Source of the DNA: Streptomycetaceae bacterium
GTDB taxonomy: Bacteria; Actinomycetota; Actinomycetes; Nanopelagicales; Nanopelagicaceae
Reading direction: 5' to 3'
DNA length: 51,993 nt
Assembly (NCBI GenBank): GCA_027488575.1
Contig: JAIYBJ010000001.1
Coordinates: 1-51,993, forward strand
Below are positions 35,007 to 44,793 of the stretch, in pieces; position 1 is the stretch's first letter; each line of letters starts with the position of its first letter. A program made the translations under genes and the position numbers. The notes under the pieces were generated by a model. That model ran no database searches and was not told the DNA's origin. It saw only the letters and a list, made by a program, of their open reading frames with translations.

Positions 35007-36681
35007 ATGAACTCGCGAGTAACCCAGATTCACGCAGGAATCGGCTTGGTTCGCCGCGATAACTCATGCGTAAATCCTTCTTCGCACGCGTAATTCCAAC
35101 GTAGAACAATCTGCGCTCTTCATCGATAGCGCTCTGATTTTCTGGGCCCGTGTTTCCTGAATCAAATGGAAGTATCGATTCACTAACGCCAATTAAAAAC
35201 ACTCGTTCCCATTCGAGTCCCTTAGCTGCGTGCAGCGTTGCCAAGGTCAGTACGGGCATCGTTGGAGGATTATTTTGTTGCACGCGATCTTCAACTTCGC
35301 GCAGATATGCACGCAGAGTCTTTGGGGCAAATGAATCATCGGCATCTAATTCGCGAGCAAGATGCAACAAACCTGCAATGCCATCAATGGCTGCACCCGT
35401 CAAAAAGGGTTGTGCCAATGTGCGCAGCTCATCCAGCCAATAGACGCCTTCAGTCGGAATAACAGATGCGGTACGCACTCCCTTAAGGAACTCGCGCACA
35501 TCTGTGCGATCAAAGAATCGCTCATTATTGCGCACTTGATAAGGCAAACCTGCTGCTGCAATAGCTTTTTCAATTGAGTTCAGCTGATTGTTGGTGCGGG
35601 CCAAAATCGCTACTTCTTGTGCAGGTGCACCTTCGGATAAAAGCGCCCCAATATCTTTAACAACTCCTGCAATTTCTGCAGACTCATCTTTGTATGCGGC
35701 CACTGTTGGTTTAGCACCGTGTTCATTTTGTGCAACGAGTTCTTGTCCCATTGAAGCGCTACGCAAAACAGTATTGGCCATTAACGTAATTTCAGGAGTC
35801 GAGCGATATCCGCTGGTTAATCTAATTACTTCTGCATCTGGGAAACGTTGCGTGAAGGTATTTAGAAATACAGGAGTTGCACCAGCGAATGAATAAATTG
35901 TTTGGGCAGGATCACCAACAACGCAGATCTCTTGGCGGCTTCCTAGCCATGAGTTAATCACGCGCTGCTGAAGGGGTGAAATATCCTGATATTCATCAAT
36001 TGTGAAATAGCGATATTGATCCTGCACACGCTCACGGACTTCGCGCTCTTCTTCTAGCATCGCGGCGGTCAGCAATAAAACATCTTCAAAATCCATTGCT
36101 CGTTCTTGTTTCATTAAGGACATATATGCCGAGTAGACCTGAGCAATTTGCTCTGGATTAATCCGCGGTTTTTGAGTGCGCTTTGATGACTCATTTACGT
36201 AATCTTCAGGAACTACTTGTGATGACTTAGCCCATTCAATTTCTGATGCAATATCGCGCATTAAGTCGCGAGAAGTAATTGATAGGGTGCCCTGCAAATC
36301 TGCGCGAGTAATTGCTTGCGTGATAAATCCTGTCTTAGTCGTTAGTAAATCTGGTGCACGACCGCCAAATACTTGTGGCCAGAAATAAAGTAATTGCTTA
36401 AGGGCTGCGGAGTGAATGGTCCGCGCTGCAACAGTTGGCACACCTAATGTGCGAAGTCGAGTGCGCATTTCACCTGCTGCGCGTGCGGTAAATGTAAGTG
36501 CCAAAACTTTTTGCGGATCCATAACACCTATTGATGCTGCATAAGCAATGCGGTGCGTGATTGCTCGAGTTTTTCCGGTGCCAGCGCCGGCAATTACGCA
36601 AACGGGACCGCGACTAGCAAGTGCTACAGCGCGTTGTTCATCATCGAGGGCAGCAAGAATCTCTTCGGAATCTAGCGCCAT
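35005..36681 (-). CDS. uvrD2: UvrD2-type superfamily 1 DNA helicase, short form
   Basis: The 558-residue ATP-dependent 3'-5' helicase has Walker A AGAGTGKTRAIT, DEYQD, GDPAQTIYSFAGA, LTSGYRSTPEI, TLHAAKGLEWERVFL and VGITRAKK. Mycobacterial UvrD2 is about 700 residues with a C-terminal HRDC/Cys domain; here the protein stops just after motif VI, so that domain is absent. It starts ATG at 36681 within the nudC 3' end (10-bp overlap), which suggests an operon. Confidence 0.9.
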   Translation of the reverse strand: MALDSEEILAALDDEQRAVALASRGPVCVIAGAGTGKTRAITHRIAYAASIGVMDPQKVLALTFTARAAGEMRTRLRTLGVPTVAARTIHSAALKQLLYFWPQVFGGRAPDLLTTKTGFITQAITRADLQGTLSITSRDLMRDIASEIEWAKSSQVVPEDYVNESSKRTQKPRINPEQIAQVYSAYMSLMKQERAMDFEDVLLLTAAMLEEEREVRERVQDQYRYFTIDEYQDISPLQQRVINSWLGSRQEICVVGDPAQTIYSFAGATPVFLNTFTQRFPDAEVIRLTSGYRSTPEITLMANTVLRSASMGQELVAQNEHGAKPTVAAYKDESAEIAGVVKDIGALLSEGAPAQEVAILARTNNQLNSIEKAIAAAGLPYQVRNNERFFDRTDVREFLKGVRTASVIPTEGVYWLDELRTLAQPFLTGAAIDGIAGLLHLARELDADDSFAPKTLRAYLREVEDRVQQNNPPTMPVLTLATLHAAKGLEWERVFLIGVSESILPFDSGNTGPENQSAIDEERRLFYVGITRAKKDLRMSYRGEPSRFLRESGLLASS

Positions 36682-37610
36682 GACTCGCCGCCAGTTAACT
36701 TATCTGCACCTGGCCCAAACCACATCGCAATCATCTTTCGTGCAACGCTAATAGTTGGTGGCAATAACAATGAACGATCTGCCACAGCAGCTTTGAGTTC
36801 ATCACGTGTGAACCAACGCACTTCTGTAATCTCCACACCATCTGCTTTTGCAGTACTTGGATCATCAACGACTGCTGAAAAAGCAATCATGATTGATGCT
36901 GGAAATGGCCATGGTTGAGAACCGAGATATTTAATCTCATTGACCTTCACACCAGATTCTTCAAATACTTCGCGTTCAACGCACTGCTCAAAAGTTTCAC
37001 CAGGTTCTAGAAACCCAGCAAAAGTTGAGAATCTTCCATCAGGCCAAATTGGCTGATGTCCAAGCAAAATTCGATCATCTTTATCTTTTACTAAAACAAT
37101 TACCGCGCTATCAGTACGTGGATGATGTTGGCTCTGATCCTTGACGCAGACTCGAACGGATCCCCCGAGTGTTGATTTTGTTTCTGCGCCACACTGTGAA
37201 CAGTGTGGATGAGAGCGATGCCAATTAGATAATGCGATTGCGTGCATCGAAATTCCTAAGTGGAATTCATCAAGGGTTCCACCTAGTTCTCGCAACGATG
37301 CCATGCCTTCTGACGAACTTTCACCAGCTGCAAGGCCAACTTCATCACAATCCCATGCAAAGTAGGCAACCTTGCTAGCCGAATCAATTCCTAGAAAATA
37401 CTTATCGCCGGTTGTAAAAATCTTTGACTCGATGAGTTTTTCAACTTCAGTCGCGGTCAAAAAACGAAGCGATGTCCCATCTGTTGCTAACTTGGATTCA
37501 GCGACGCGAATTATTTTTGCAGCACTCCACAAACGATTTAGTTCTGCTTCATCACTTCGAAGCTCACTTGCCCGATCAAGTGGGGCGCTAATTGGTTTGA
37601 GCGTGCTCAT
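36672..37610 (-). CDS. nudC: NAD(H) pyrophosphatase / RNA deNADding Nudix hydrolase
   Basis: The 312-residue protein has an N-terminal domain, a zinc motif CSQC with a third Cys (VRVCV), the NudC hallmark SQPWPFPAS, and Nudix box GFLEPGETFEQCVEREVFEESG. It cleaves NADH and NAD-capped RNA. The usual fourth zinc Cys appears replaced around VKDQSQHHPR, so zinc binding may be altered. It is followed by uvrD2 on the same strand and is divergent from the EEP-family gene. Confidence 0.9.
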   Translation of the reverse strand: MSTLKPISAPLDRASELRSDEAELNRLWSAAKIIRVAESKLATDGTSLRFLTATEVEKLIESKIFTTGDKYFLGIDSASKVAYFAWDCDEVGLAAGESSSEGMASLRELGGTLDEFHLGISMHAIALSNWHRSHPHCSQCGAETKSTLGGSVRVCVKDQSQHHPRTDSAVIVLVKDKDDRILLGHQPIWPDGRFSTFAGFLEPGETFEQCVEREVFEESGVKVNEIKYLGSQPWPFPASIMIAFSAVVDDPSTAKADGVEITEVRWFTRDELKAAVADRSLLLPPTISVARKMIAMWFGPGADKLTGGESWR

Positions 37611-37638
37611 AGGGGGGCAACGCTACTAGCCTGTGCGC

Positions 37639-38439
37639 ATGAGGCTGACATCGTGGAATCTCCTGCATGCGATGTCCATCCCGCCTGGCAGTAAAGCCTC
37701 GCTGGCCAGCGCAGTGAAGAAAATTGCCCCACAAGTTTTGGCCGTACAGGAAGTCGATTATTTCCTGCCACGAAGTAACTCTGTCAATCAAATCCAAGAG
37801 ATTGCTAAAACAATGAAGGCAGTTGATTGGGCTTTTGCGCCTTCAATTATTGGAACGCCTGGAGAAAAATGGCGCGCACTCAAGGATAGTGATGAATCGA
37901 TTATTACTACCGCAAGTAAATCCCAATCTGGTGCCTACGGAATTGCTTTTGCATCAACTATTCCTGTTACTGCGTTTGAACGAATCGAACTGGGTCGCTC
38001 ACTAGTTGGTATGCCACTGCTTGTTCCAGGCGGCGAAGATGGCAGAGGCAAGCCTCGATTTATTTATGTGCAAGATGAACCACGGGTTGCACTTGTTGCT
38101 CACTTAGAAAATGGGTGGAGCATTATCAATACCCACTTATCTTTTGTTCCCGGAGTAAATTTTAAGCAACTAAACAAACTTAAAAAGTGGGCAGAAAAGT
38201 CTTCAAAAGAAACTGGCAATAAAGTCGTGATCATGGGCGACCTCAACTTGCCTAAGAATTTGCCTGTCGTGGCTTCTTCTTGGAAGTCACTTGTAACTCA
38301 AAATACTTATCCAAGTTGGGGTGCAAAGATTCAATTTGATTACATATTGACTAAAGACTCGGTGAAGAAGTTAAAGGTAATCGAAACAACAGCAACAGGA
38401 ATTAGTGATCACTTGCCCATTACCGTAGAGATTGAATAA
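37639..38439 (+). CDS. Endonuclease/exonuclease/phosphatase (EEP) family protein
   Basis: The 266-residue protein has the EEP fold motifs: LTSWNLLH, AVQEVDYFLPRS (catalytic Glu), VVIMGDLNLP (catalytic Asp/Asn), FDYILTK and ISDHLPITV (catalytic Asp/His). No signal peptide is seen. The substrate could be DNA/RNA or a phosphodiester metabolite. TAGCCT lies 6 nt before the ATG at 37639 (leaderless); a GTG at 37633 is also open. The 3' end overlaps convergent adnB by 20 bp. Confidence 0.85.
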   Translation: MRLTSWNLLHAMSIPPGSKASLASAVKKIAPQVLAVQEVDYFLPRSNSVNQIQEIAKTMKAVDWAFAPSIIGTPGEKWRALKDSDESIITTASKSQSGAYGIAFASTIPVTAFERIELGRSLVGMPLLVPGGEDGRGKPRFIYVQDEPRVALVAHLENGWSIINTHLSFVPGVNFKQLNKLKKWAEKSSKETGNKVVIMGDLNLPKNLPVVASSWKSLVTQNTYPSWGAKIQFDYILTKDSVKKLKVIETTATGISDHLPITVEIE

Positions 38440-41400
38440 GGGAAACTAAGGCGGCTTCATCTAGTAAATCTGCACGCTTATCTGTGACTGATGTAGGAAC
38501 ATAGTGAAACGCTGCACTTACTTTTGTGACATCAATATTTTTTAGTTTTGCCCAAGCAAGGCGATACATAGCTAATTGAATTGCCGCAGACTCTCCCAGT
38601 TGCTTAGAACCAGTTTTCCAGTCAACAACTTCAAAGCCATCTGCAGTTTCGTAAACAGCATCTATTCGGCCACGAATTAACACGCCACCAACAATGGATT
38701 CGAAGGGAACTTCGATTGCAGCAGGTGTGCGGTTGGCATAAGTACTGCTCTGCCATGCTTTCTTTAGATCTTCGAGTTTCCCATCTTCTTCAATCGGATC
38801 GAAATAATCCATGTATGAGTCATCAAATAAAGTCATCGCACTGAATTGTTTTTCTACCCAGGCATGGAACTCGGTTCCTCGGCGTGAATATGGATCTTGC
38901 GAACGCGGAACTGGTCTGCGAATGGCAAGAGCCAAAGCTTCTGGATCTTCATGCAGTGCAACAAGTGTAGATGTTGATATTCGAGATGGCAGCGTAACTT
39001 CTATGAATCCTGAAGCACGATGTTTTGCTTCTGCAATAAGTGCTTGTGCATCATGAATCCATGAATCAATAACTTCATCACCTGCTGCTTTTAGCGAATG
39101 TGCGGATGAGTTCTGTACTAATGCAACTGCTGCATCAAAATCTGCACGTCGATCCCCGAGTGGATCGCGTGGCCAATAACCCGTATCGGGACTTACTTCG
39201 ATTGGATTGCGGACGCCATCTTCCGGTGCTGGAGTTTCACTCAGCAGAACTCCGCCACGTTCATGTGCGACGTGTGCAACGTGAGTAAAAAGCTCTGATG
39301 GATCAACAGATTTTGCACCTTCTCGCCACCATGATGTTGTGCAGAGCAGATGCGTACGAGCACGAGTGACTGCAACGTAGCCCAATCTGATTTCTTCTTG
39401 TTTCTTAATTGCACTACATGATTTCGCATAGGCACTAATAACTTTTCCAGCTTCACTATCTTTTGTGCACTGCGCCAGAGAAAAGACCGGCAACTCATCG
39501 CCATCTCCCCGTAACGCAAATGGAATCTGTCGCTCATTTGTAATCCAGTTATCTGGATCATTTGTGTTATTACTTGGGAAAGTTCCTTCGGCTAATCCAG
39601 GAACTGCAACGAAATCCCATTCAGCACCCTTTGCTGTGTGAACAGTTAAGAGCTGGACAACGTCGCTGCGAACTTCAGGTGCTCCTGATTTAAGGCCGCC
39701 CTCTTTCTTTGATGTGACATCTAGCCATTCGATGAAGGCTGAGGTGCTGCCACCACTGCGCGAAAACTTTGATGCTTCATCTAAGAATCTTTCGAGATGG
39801 CGGCGACCGTTGCGAGTGCCATCACGCAGCGAAACTTCAAGATCAAGGTTTAGATAATTCTCGATCTCTGTAATCAAATCAATAATTGATCCACCTGCAC
39901 GTGAACGCAGACGGCGTAAATCTGCTGCAAAGCGAGATAGGCGCGTAAATCCAACCTCACTAAATTGTGAGCGGCTATCTTTATCGCATTGATCAATCTC
40001 ATCTAGAGCGTCGATAAGTGAACCGATAAACAAGTCATCTGCTTCGGCCGAATCTGGATTTCCCGCTGCAATCTTTGCAATAAATGAGTGTGAATCTTCG
40101 TGACCTTCTTTCGCGCGTTTTCTGGAGTACGCACCGAGTGCTGCAATATCTTTTGCACCGAGTGCTAAACGTGGGCCTGTTAGATGGCGCATCAAAGCTG
40201 TTCCGGCTTCTGGATTGGTAACAACTTTCATGAGGGCCAAAACATCTGCGACCTCTGCAATGTAAATTAAGCCACCAACGCCAATAACTTCAACTGGAAT
40301 ATTGCGAGCACGAAGTGCACTTTCAATAATCGAAATCTGCGAACGCTTGCGAACAAGGACTGCAAATGATGTTCGCTTATCTTCATCCTTTGCCATGCGC
40401 TCTGGTGCAAACCAATGCTTATGAAAGTACTCAGCAATCCCCTGCGCTTCTGCATCGAGTGTTTCAAAGACTCCGTATGCAATTTCGCCTTCGCCAGCAG
40501 AACTGCGTGGACGAAGTGGATCAACACGAACGCTAGATGTTGAGCGAATCTGATCTGAAATTGAGTTAGCTATTTCTAGAATCTTTTTATCATTTCTAAA
40601 GGTGATTGAGAGATTAAATAGATCGTCACCGCTTTGTCCTGCACTCTTTGGGAAATACTTTGCAAATGTTCCAATAGTTCCCGCAGATGCTCCGCGCCAT
40701 GTGTAAATCGCTTGGCAAGGATCACCAACTGCCATAACTGGATGTCCACCGCCAAACAGAGCTGACAACATGCGAACCTGTGATTGCGACGTATCTTGAT
40801 ACTCATCGAGCAGAACAACTTTGTACTTAGCGCGTTCTAGTTCGCACGCTTCTGAGTACTTTTCGGCAATGTCAGCTGCAATTGACATCTGATCATCGAA
40901 GGAGAGCTGTCCATCTTCGCGGCGACGTTTGATGAACTCTTCAACCATCGGCAAGATTGCAATTCTTTGTCGTGCGATACGTCCAACTTTTCTTACTTCT
41001 TCGTTGCTGGTGCCACCAATACGTTGAAGTTCGGCGAGTGTTTTTTCATCTTCGCGGCGAATAGATTCGTAGGAGACTTGGTGTTCTAGAACCAATTTTG
41101 CGAGCCCGATTACGTCATCAATAACAGTGGTAACTGCGCTTTCGTTTGTGAACTCTTCATCTGGCCAATTGCGTACAACATCGGAGGCCAATTGCCACAA
41201 GGCCGCATCCCCTAGTGGATCACTCGTTGCATCAATGCCTAAACGAATTGCGTGTTCGCTAAGGATGCGACCGGCGTATGAGTGATAGGTAGTAATTGCA
41301 GTATCGAGTGCAATGTTCTTATCGAGAAGGCCAGCTTCTTTTAATTGGCGCAAGCGCTTTCGAACACGAATAGATAATTCACCTGCTGCTTTTCGAGTAA

Positions 41401-41617
41401 AGGTAAGCCCCAAGATTTCATCAGGTCGAACAATCTTGTTAGCAACCAACCACAACACTCGCGCGCTCATTGTTTCGGTTTTGCCAGAACCCGCGCCAGC
41501 GATGACAACTGCAGGTTCGAGAGGTGCACTAATGATTGCAATTTGTTCTGGAGTTGGATCAGCGACCTTCGGATCTACAGTGCGAAGAGCTTGTGCAATA
41601 TCTAGTGGCGAAATCAT
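38420..41617 (-). CDS. adnB: DSB-resection helicase-nuclease subunit AdnB
   Basis: The 1065-residue UvrD-like motor with a C-terminal RecB-family nuclease has Walker A AGAGSGKTETM, VLLDEYQDTSQSQ, GDPCQAIYTWRGA, LTVHTAKGAEWDFVAV, VAVTRARTHLL, and nuclease motif FEVVDWKTGSK. It pairs with AdnA in the AdnAB complex that resects DNA double-strand breaks, as known for mycobacteria (Rv3201c). Its ATG overlaps the adnA stop (ATGA). Confidence 0.93.
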   Translation of the reverse strand: MISPLDIAQALRTVDPKVADPTPEQIAIISAPLEPAVVIAGAGSGKTETMSARVLWLVANKIVRPDEILGLTFTRKAAGELSIRVRKRLRQLKEAGLLDKNIALDTAITTYHSYAGRILSEHAIRLGIDATSDPLGDAALWQLASDVVRNWPDEEFTNESAVTTVIDDVIGLAKLVLEHQVSYESIRREDEKTLAELQRIGGTSNEEVRKVGRIARQRIAILPMVEEFIKRRREDGQLSFDDQMSIAADIAEKYSEACELERAKYKVVLLDEYQDTSQSQVRMLSALFGGGHPVMAVGDPCQAIYTWRGASAGTIGTFAKYFPKSAGQSGDDLFNLSITFRNDKKILEIANSISDQIRSTSSVRVDPLRPRSSAGEGEIAYGVFETLDAEAQGIAEYFHKHWFAPERMAKDEDKRTSFAVLVRKRSQISIIESALRARNIPVEVIGVGGLIYIAEVADVLALMKVVTNPEAGTALMRHLTGPRLALGAKDIAALGAYSRKRAKEGHEDSHSFIAKIAAGNPDSAEADDLFIGSLIDALDEIDQCDKDSRSQFSEVGFTRLSRFAADLRRLRSRAGGSIIDLITEIENYLNLDLEVSLRDGTRNGRRHLERFLDEASKFSRSGGSTSAFIEWLDVTSKKEGGLKSGAPEVRSDVVQLLTVHTAKGAEWDFVAVPGLAEGTFPSNNTNDPDNWITNERQIPFALRGDGDELPVFSLAQCTKDSEAGKVISAYAKSCSAIKKQEEIRLGYVAVTRARTHLLCTTSWWREGAKSVDPSELFTHVAHVAHERGGVLLSETPAPEDGVRNPIEVSPDTGYWPRDPLGDRRADFDAAVALVQNSSAHSLKAAGDEVIDSWIHDAQALIAEAKHRASGFIEVTLPSRISTSTLVALHEDPEALALAIRRPVPRSQDPYSRRGTEFHAWVEKQFSAMTLFDDSYMDYFDPIEEDGKLEDLKKAWQSSTYANRTPAAIEVPFESIVGGVLIRGRIDAVYETADGFEVVDWKTGSKQLGESAAIQLAMYRLAWAKLKNIDVTKVSAAFHYVPTSVTDKRADLLDEAALVSLIQSLR

Positions 41618-44600
41618 TCGATCACCGTGCGCCCTTCTGCCTTAATTGGGCACGAACTCTTTACATGACACTCTTTGCATCGGCTATTGGTTGCAGCCAC
41701 AAATTGCGCGGCTCCCATGGATTGTGCAATGTTTTCGATCTCTGCGCGTGCTTGTTCAAGATCAATCACGCCTTGTTCGCGCGATGAAATCTTCTGTGTG
41801 TCATGGCCTAAATAAATCAGCGCCGCGCCACTTGAGTTTGTGCTCGAGTGATACGTTTTAAATCCACCTTCGGCAACAGCAATTTGATAACTCTTAAGTT
41901 GCAGGTTTTGTTCTGCTTTTTCATGGGAGATTGGGCTCTTGCTAGTTTTAAAATCAATAACAAAGAGGTTGCCATCAGAATCAACTTCAAGTCTGTCCAC
42001 TGTTCCACGAATGCGGGCTTTGCCGACTGTGACATCAAAACCAAGTTCAACACCGACTACTTCGCGTTCGTGTTTGATGTGATACTTCATAAAGCGGGTA
42101 ATCATCGCAATTGCTTTTTCTTGAGAAGCTTTGCTGACCCATCCCTCTTGCGGATCAATTAAATTCCACGATTTTTTGAGTTTTTCAACAAGAACCGCTT
42201 CTGTGATTCCTTTTTCTTGCACCATCAGTGCCGCAAAGGCGTGAATTGCAGAACCTAAAACTTGAGCGATGCTATCTCCATCGGTGCCGCCACTTTTTTC
42301 CAGGAACCACTTCATTCCACACTCAGTAAAACTCTCTGCGCTACTTGGTGAAACAGCCACTGGAGCGTTTGTGCCAGAAATAGGTTGGGTTGTACTTAAT
42401 TGTGCAACACCAGTCCAGCTCTGTGGATCTGCGCTATGAATTCCGGATTCGCTAAGTGTTTTGATAATTGCCGCTGCATCCGTAGCTTTTTCACTCTGTA
42501 ATGACGAACGTAAATCGGCAATCAGTGCCGCACTTGTTATTGGACGTGGCAATACATACTGCGGCAATGTTTCACTCGATGTATTAAGGATGGCATCTGT
42601 AACTTCTTCGAAGAATTGTGAAGGCTGATCATCTTCATGAGCAACGCAGGTGATAAACGTAGAAGTGCGGGCACGAGTGGTTGCAACGTGTAACAAACGA
42701 CGTTCATCCTCTAGGAGAGCGCCAGCTGCAATGACATCGAGTTCGGTGCGCGCAAGATTTCCGTGGCGTTCGCGTTCGACCAATCTTTCTGCACCTAACA
42801 GCGAACTACGTTGACGCAAGTTAGGCCATAAGCCTTCTTGCAATCCACCAACTGCAACGAGATCCCATTCGCGTCCCTTAGCGGCATGAACTGTAAGTAT
42901 TTCAACACAGTCAGGGCGAACACCTTGTGCGGTAATAACATCACCAGCAATTATTTCTGCGCTGACTTCGCGAATGAATGCATCTGGTCCGGATAAAGGA
43001 AATCTTTCTGAGAAGCGTTGTGCACTTTGAAAGAGTTGCATCATTGCATCCAGATCGCGATCGGCTGCAGCCCCACGGTTTCCACCACGTAATGCAATCT
43101 CTTGCCAGGCAGTACTTAGTTTGGCGCCATCACTTGTTTGTGCGCTATCCCAAATTGCCCAGAGCAAATCTTCACCACGTGCGCCAGATTTCTTGGCGAC
43201 AGAGCGAACCTTTGTAAGCAATAAATTAATTCGCTGGATTGGATCTGCACCTTCAATAGATACGTCACCAGTATCGACTGCTTCGATCAATAGTTGATTT
43301 CCACTTCGTTTGTCGTCTTCGCTTCTGGAAGCAAGCAACGCTCTGCGAATTCGACGGAGTGAAATCGCATCAGCGCCACCAAATTCGCTGAGCAACAAAC
43401 GCTCAACGTTTTCAGTGTTAAGTGGCTTTGCCTTAATTGCGATTTCAGCCAACAGTAAAAATGGCGCAATGCTTGCATTCGTTGCTAGTGCTTCTAGTTC
43501 GCCAGCTACAGGAATAGAAACCTGTGCGAATGCACGTCGTACTGCTGATGTGAGCGATCCAGGCGAGCGAACAATCACTGCCATGTGTGAATATGGCACA
43601 CCATCGACAAGGTGGGCACGGCGGAATTGGTATGCGATGTATTGCGCTTCCTCCGATACAGATCGCAATCTTTCAATTGATACAGCACCTTGCGAACTTG
43701 TATTTGCGCATGTGCGTTCGTGAGTTGGTCCAGTCAATCTGAAATTAGATGAGACGCTCATGCCGAGTTCATGAGTTGCTGGCGTGCTTCTAAAGTTTTC
43801 GGTTAGAACAACCTGTGTTCCATTGTGCGAAAGGTAATAATCAATTTCATTGGCCATGCCATCTGGGTCTGCGCCTCTAAATCTTCCGATAGCGCTGTGC
43901 GCGTCCCCTACTAAGACAAGATCTTGTGGGGCAAGTAAACGCAACAACCTTCTTTGTGCGGGATCTGTCTCTTGAAACTCATCGACCATAATTGTTTTAA
44001 AGCGATTACGGAGTTCTGATAATAAATCTGGGTTAATTTCGAGGTGTCTAATTGCGCGAGACAGCAACTCTGATGGATCGATACGCAGCTTTGAATCGGC
44101 TGCGGCAACTTCGCGTAAGGCCATTGCGTTGTTATATCTCGTCCAAAAATGAGAAGCACCTTGCCAATATATTTCGCCAAAACTCTTTGCATACTCTTCT
44201 AGTTTTTCTGGATCTACACCGCGTTCTGATGCACGCAAAATTAGGTCACGTAACTCACGAGCAAAGCCATGTGTTGAAAGTGCAAGGTGTAAATCTTCTG
44301 GCCATTGGCGATAACCATCTGCGATGTCGCCTTGCAGTAAATCTCGAATAAAACTCTCTTGCTCTGGGCCAGATAGCAGAATTGGATCAGGATCATCAAC
44401 GTTCGATTTCATTTTTAGAATTGAAAAGGCTAGTGAGTGAAATGTTCGCGCAAGTGGTTCGTACATCGTCGCGCTGGTCTGTAGTGCAATTGCATCACGC
44501 AAATCTGATGCACTTTCGCGACCAAAGGTAATCAGCAAAATTGAATCTGGATTTTGACCTTCGGCAATACGAGATAGCGCAGAGTGAATAAGCACTGTTG

Positions 44601-44736
44601 TTTTGCCTGTGCCAGGTGCACCGAGTGCAACGATTGGAGTATTGCGATGTTTTGTAATTGCTAATTGCTGCGCGGAAAGCGTGATTGCAGGTGCGACAGG
44701 GGTGCTGCCAACCAGGGTGACTTTCGCTTTACTCAC
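41614..44736 (-). CDS. adnA: DSB-resection helicase-nuclease subunit AdnA
   Basis: The roughly 1040-residue partner of AdnB has Walker A GAPGTGKTTVL, MVDEFQETDPAQR, VGDAHSAIGRFRG, LTVHAAKGREWDLVAV, VATTRART, and nuclease motif FVIDFKTSK. An AddB-type iron-sulfur motif is present: a Cys in FTECGMKW and CKECHVKSSC (CX2CX5C) near the C-terminus. I place the start at GTG 44736 (SKAKVTLVG); a TTG 10 codons upstream is the alternative. Confidence 0.92.
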   Translation of the reverse strand: MSKAKVTLVGSTPVAPAITLSAQQLAITKHRNTPIVALGAPGTGKTTVLIHSALSRIAEGQNPDSILLITFGRESASDLRDAIALQTSATMYEPLARTFHSLAFSILKMKSNVDDPDPILLSGPEQESFIRDLLQGDIADGYRQWPEDLHLALSTHGFARELRDLILRASERGVDPEKLEEYAKSFGEIYWQGASHFWTRYNNAMALREVAAADSKLRIDPSELLSRAIRHLEINPDLLSELRNRFKTIMVDEFQETDPAQRRLLRLLAPQDLVLVGDAHSAIGRFRGADPDGMANEIDYYLSHNGTQVVLTENFRSTPATHELGMSVSSNFRLTGPTHERTCANTSSQGAVSIERLRSVSEEAQYIAYQFRRAHLVDGVPYSHMAVIVRSPGSLTSAVRRAFAQVSIPVAGELEALATNASIAPFLLLAEIAIKAKPLNTENVERLLLSEFGGADAISLRRIRRALLASRSEDDKRSGNQLLIEAVDTGDVSIEGADPIQRINLLLTKVRSVAKKSGARGEDLLWAIWDSAQTSDGAKLSTAWQEIALRGGNRGAAADRDLDAMMQLFQSAQRFSERFPLSGPDAFIREVSAEIIAGDVITAQGVRPDCVEILTVHAAKGREWDLVAVGGLQEGLWPNLRQRSSLLGAERLVERERHGNLARTELDVIAAGALLEDERRLLHVATTRARTSTFITCVAHEDDQPSQFFEEVTDAILNTSSETLPQYVLPRPITSAALIADLRSSLQSEKATDAAAIIKTLSESGIHSADPQSWTGVAQLSTTQPISGTNAPVAVSPSSAESFTECGMKWFLEKSGGTDGDSIAQVLGSAIHAFAALMVQEKGITEAVLVEKLKKSWNLIDPQEGWVSKASQEKAIAMITRFMKYHIKHEREVVGVELGFDVTVGKARIRGTVDRLEVDSDGNLFVIDFKTSKSPISHEKAEQNLQLKSYQIAVAEGGFKTYHSSTNSSGAALIYLGHDTQKISSREQGVIDLEQARAEIENIAQSMGAAQFVAATNSRCKECHVKSSCPIKAEGRTVIE

Positions 44737-44793
44737 AGTGGTTATCTTGCCCGAACCGTGTGACAAAACCAGCCATGAACGCGGCTGGTAGAA

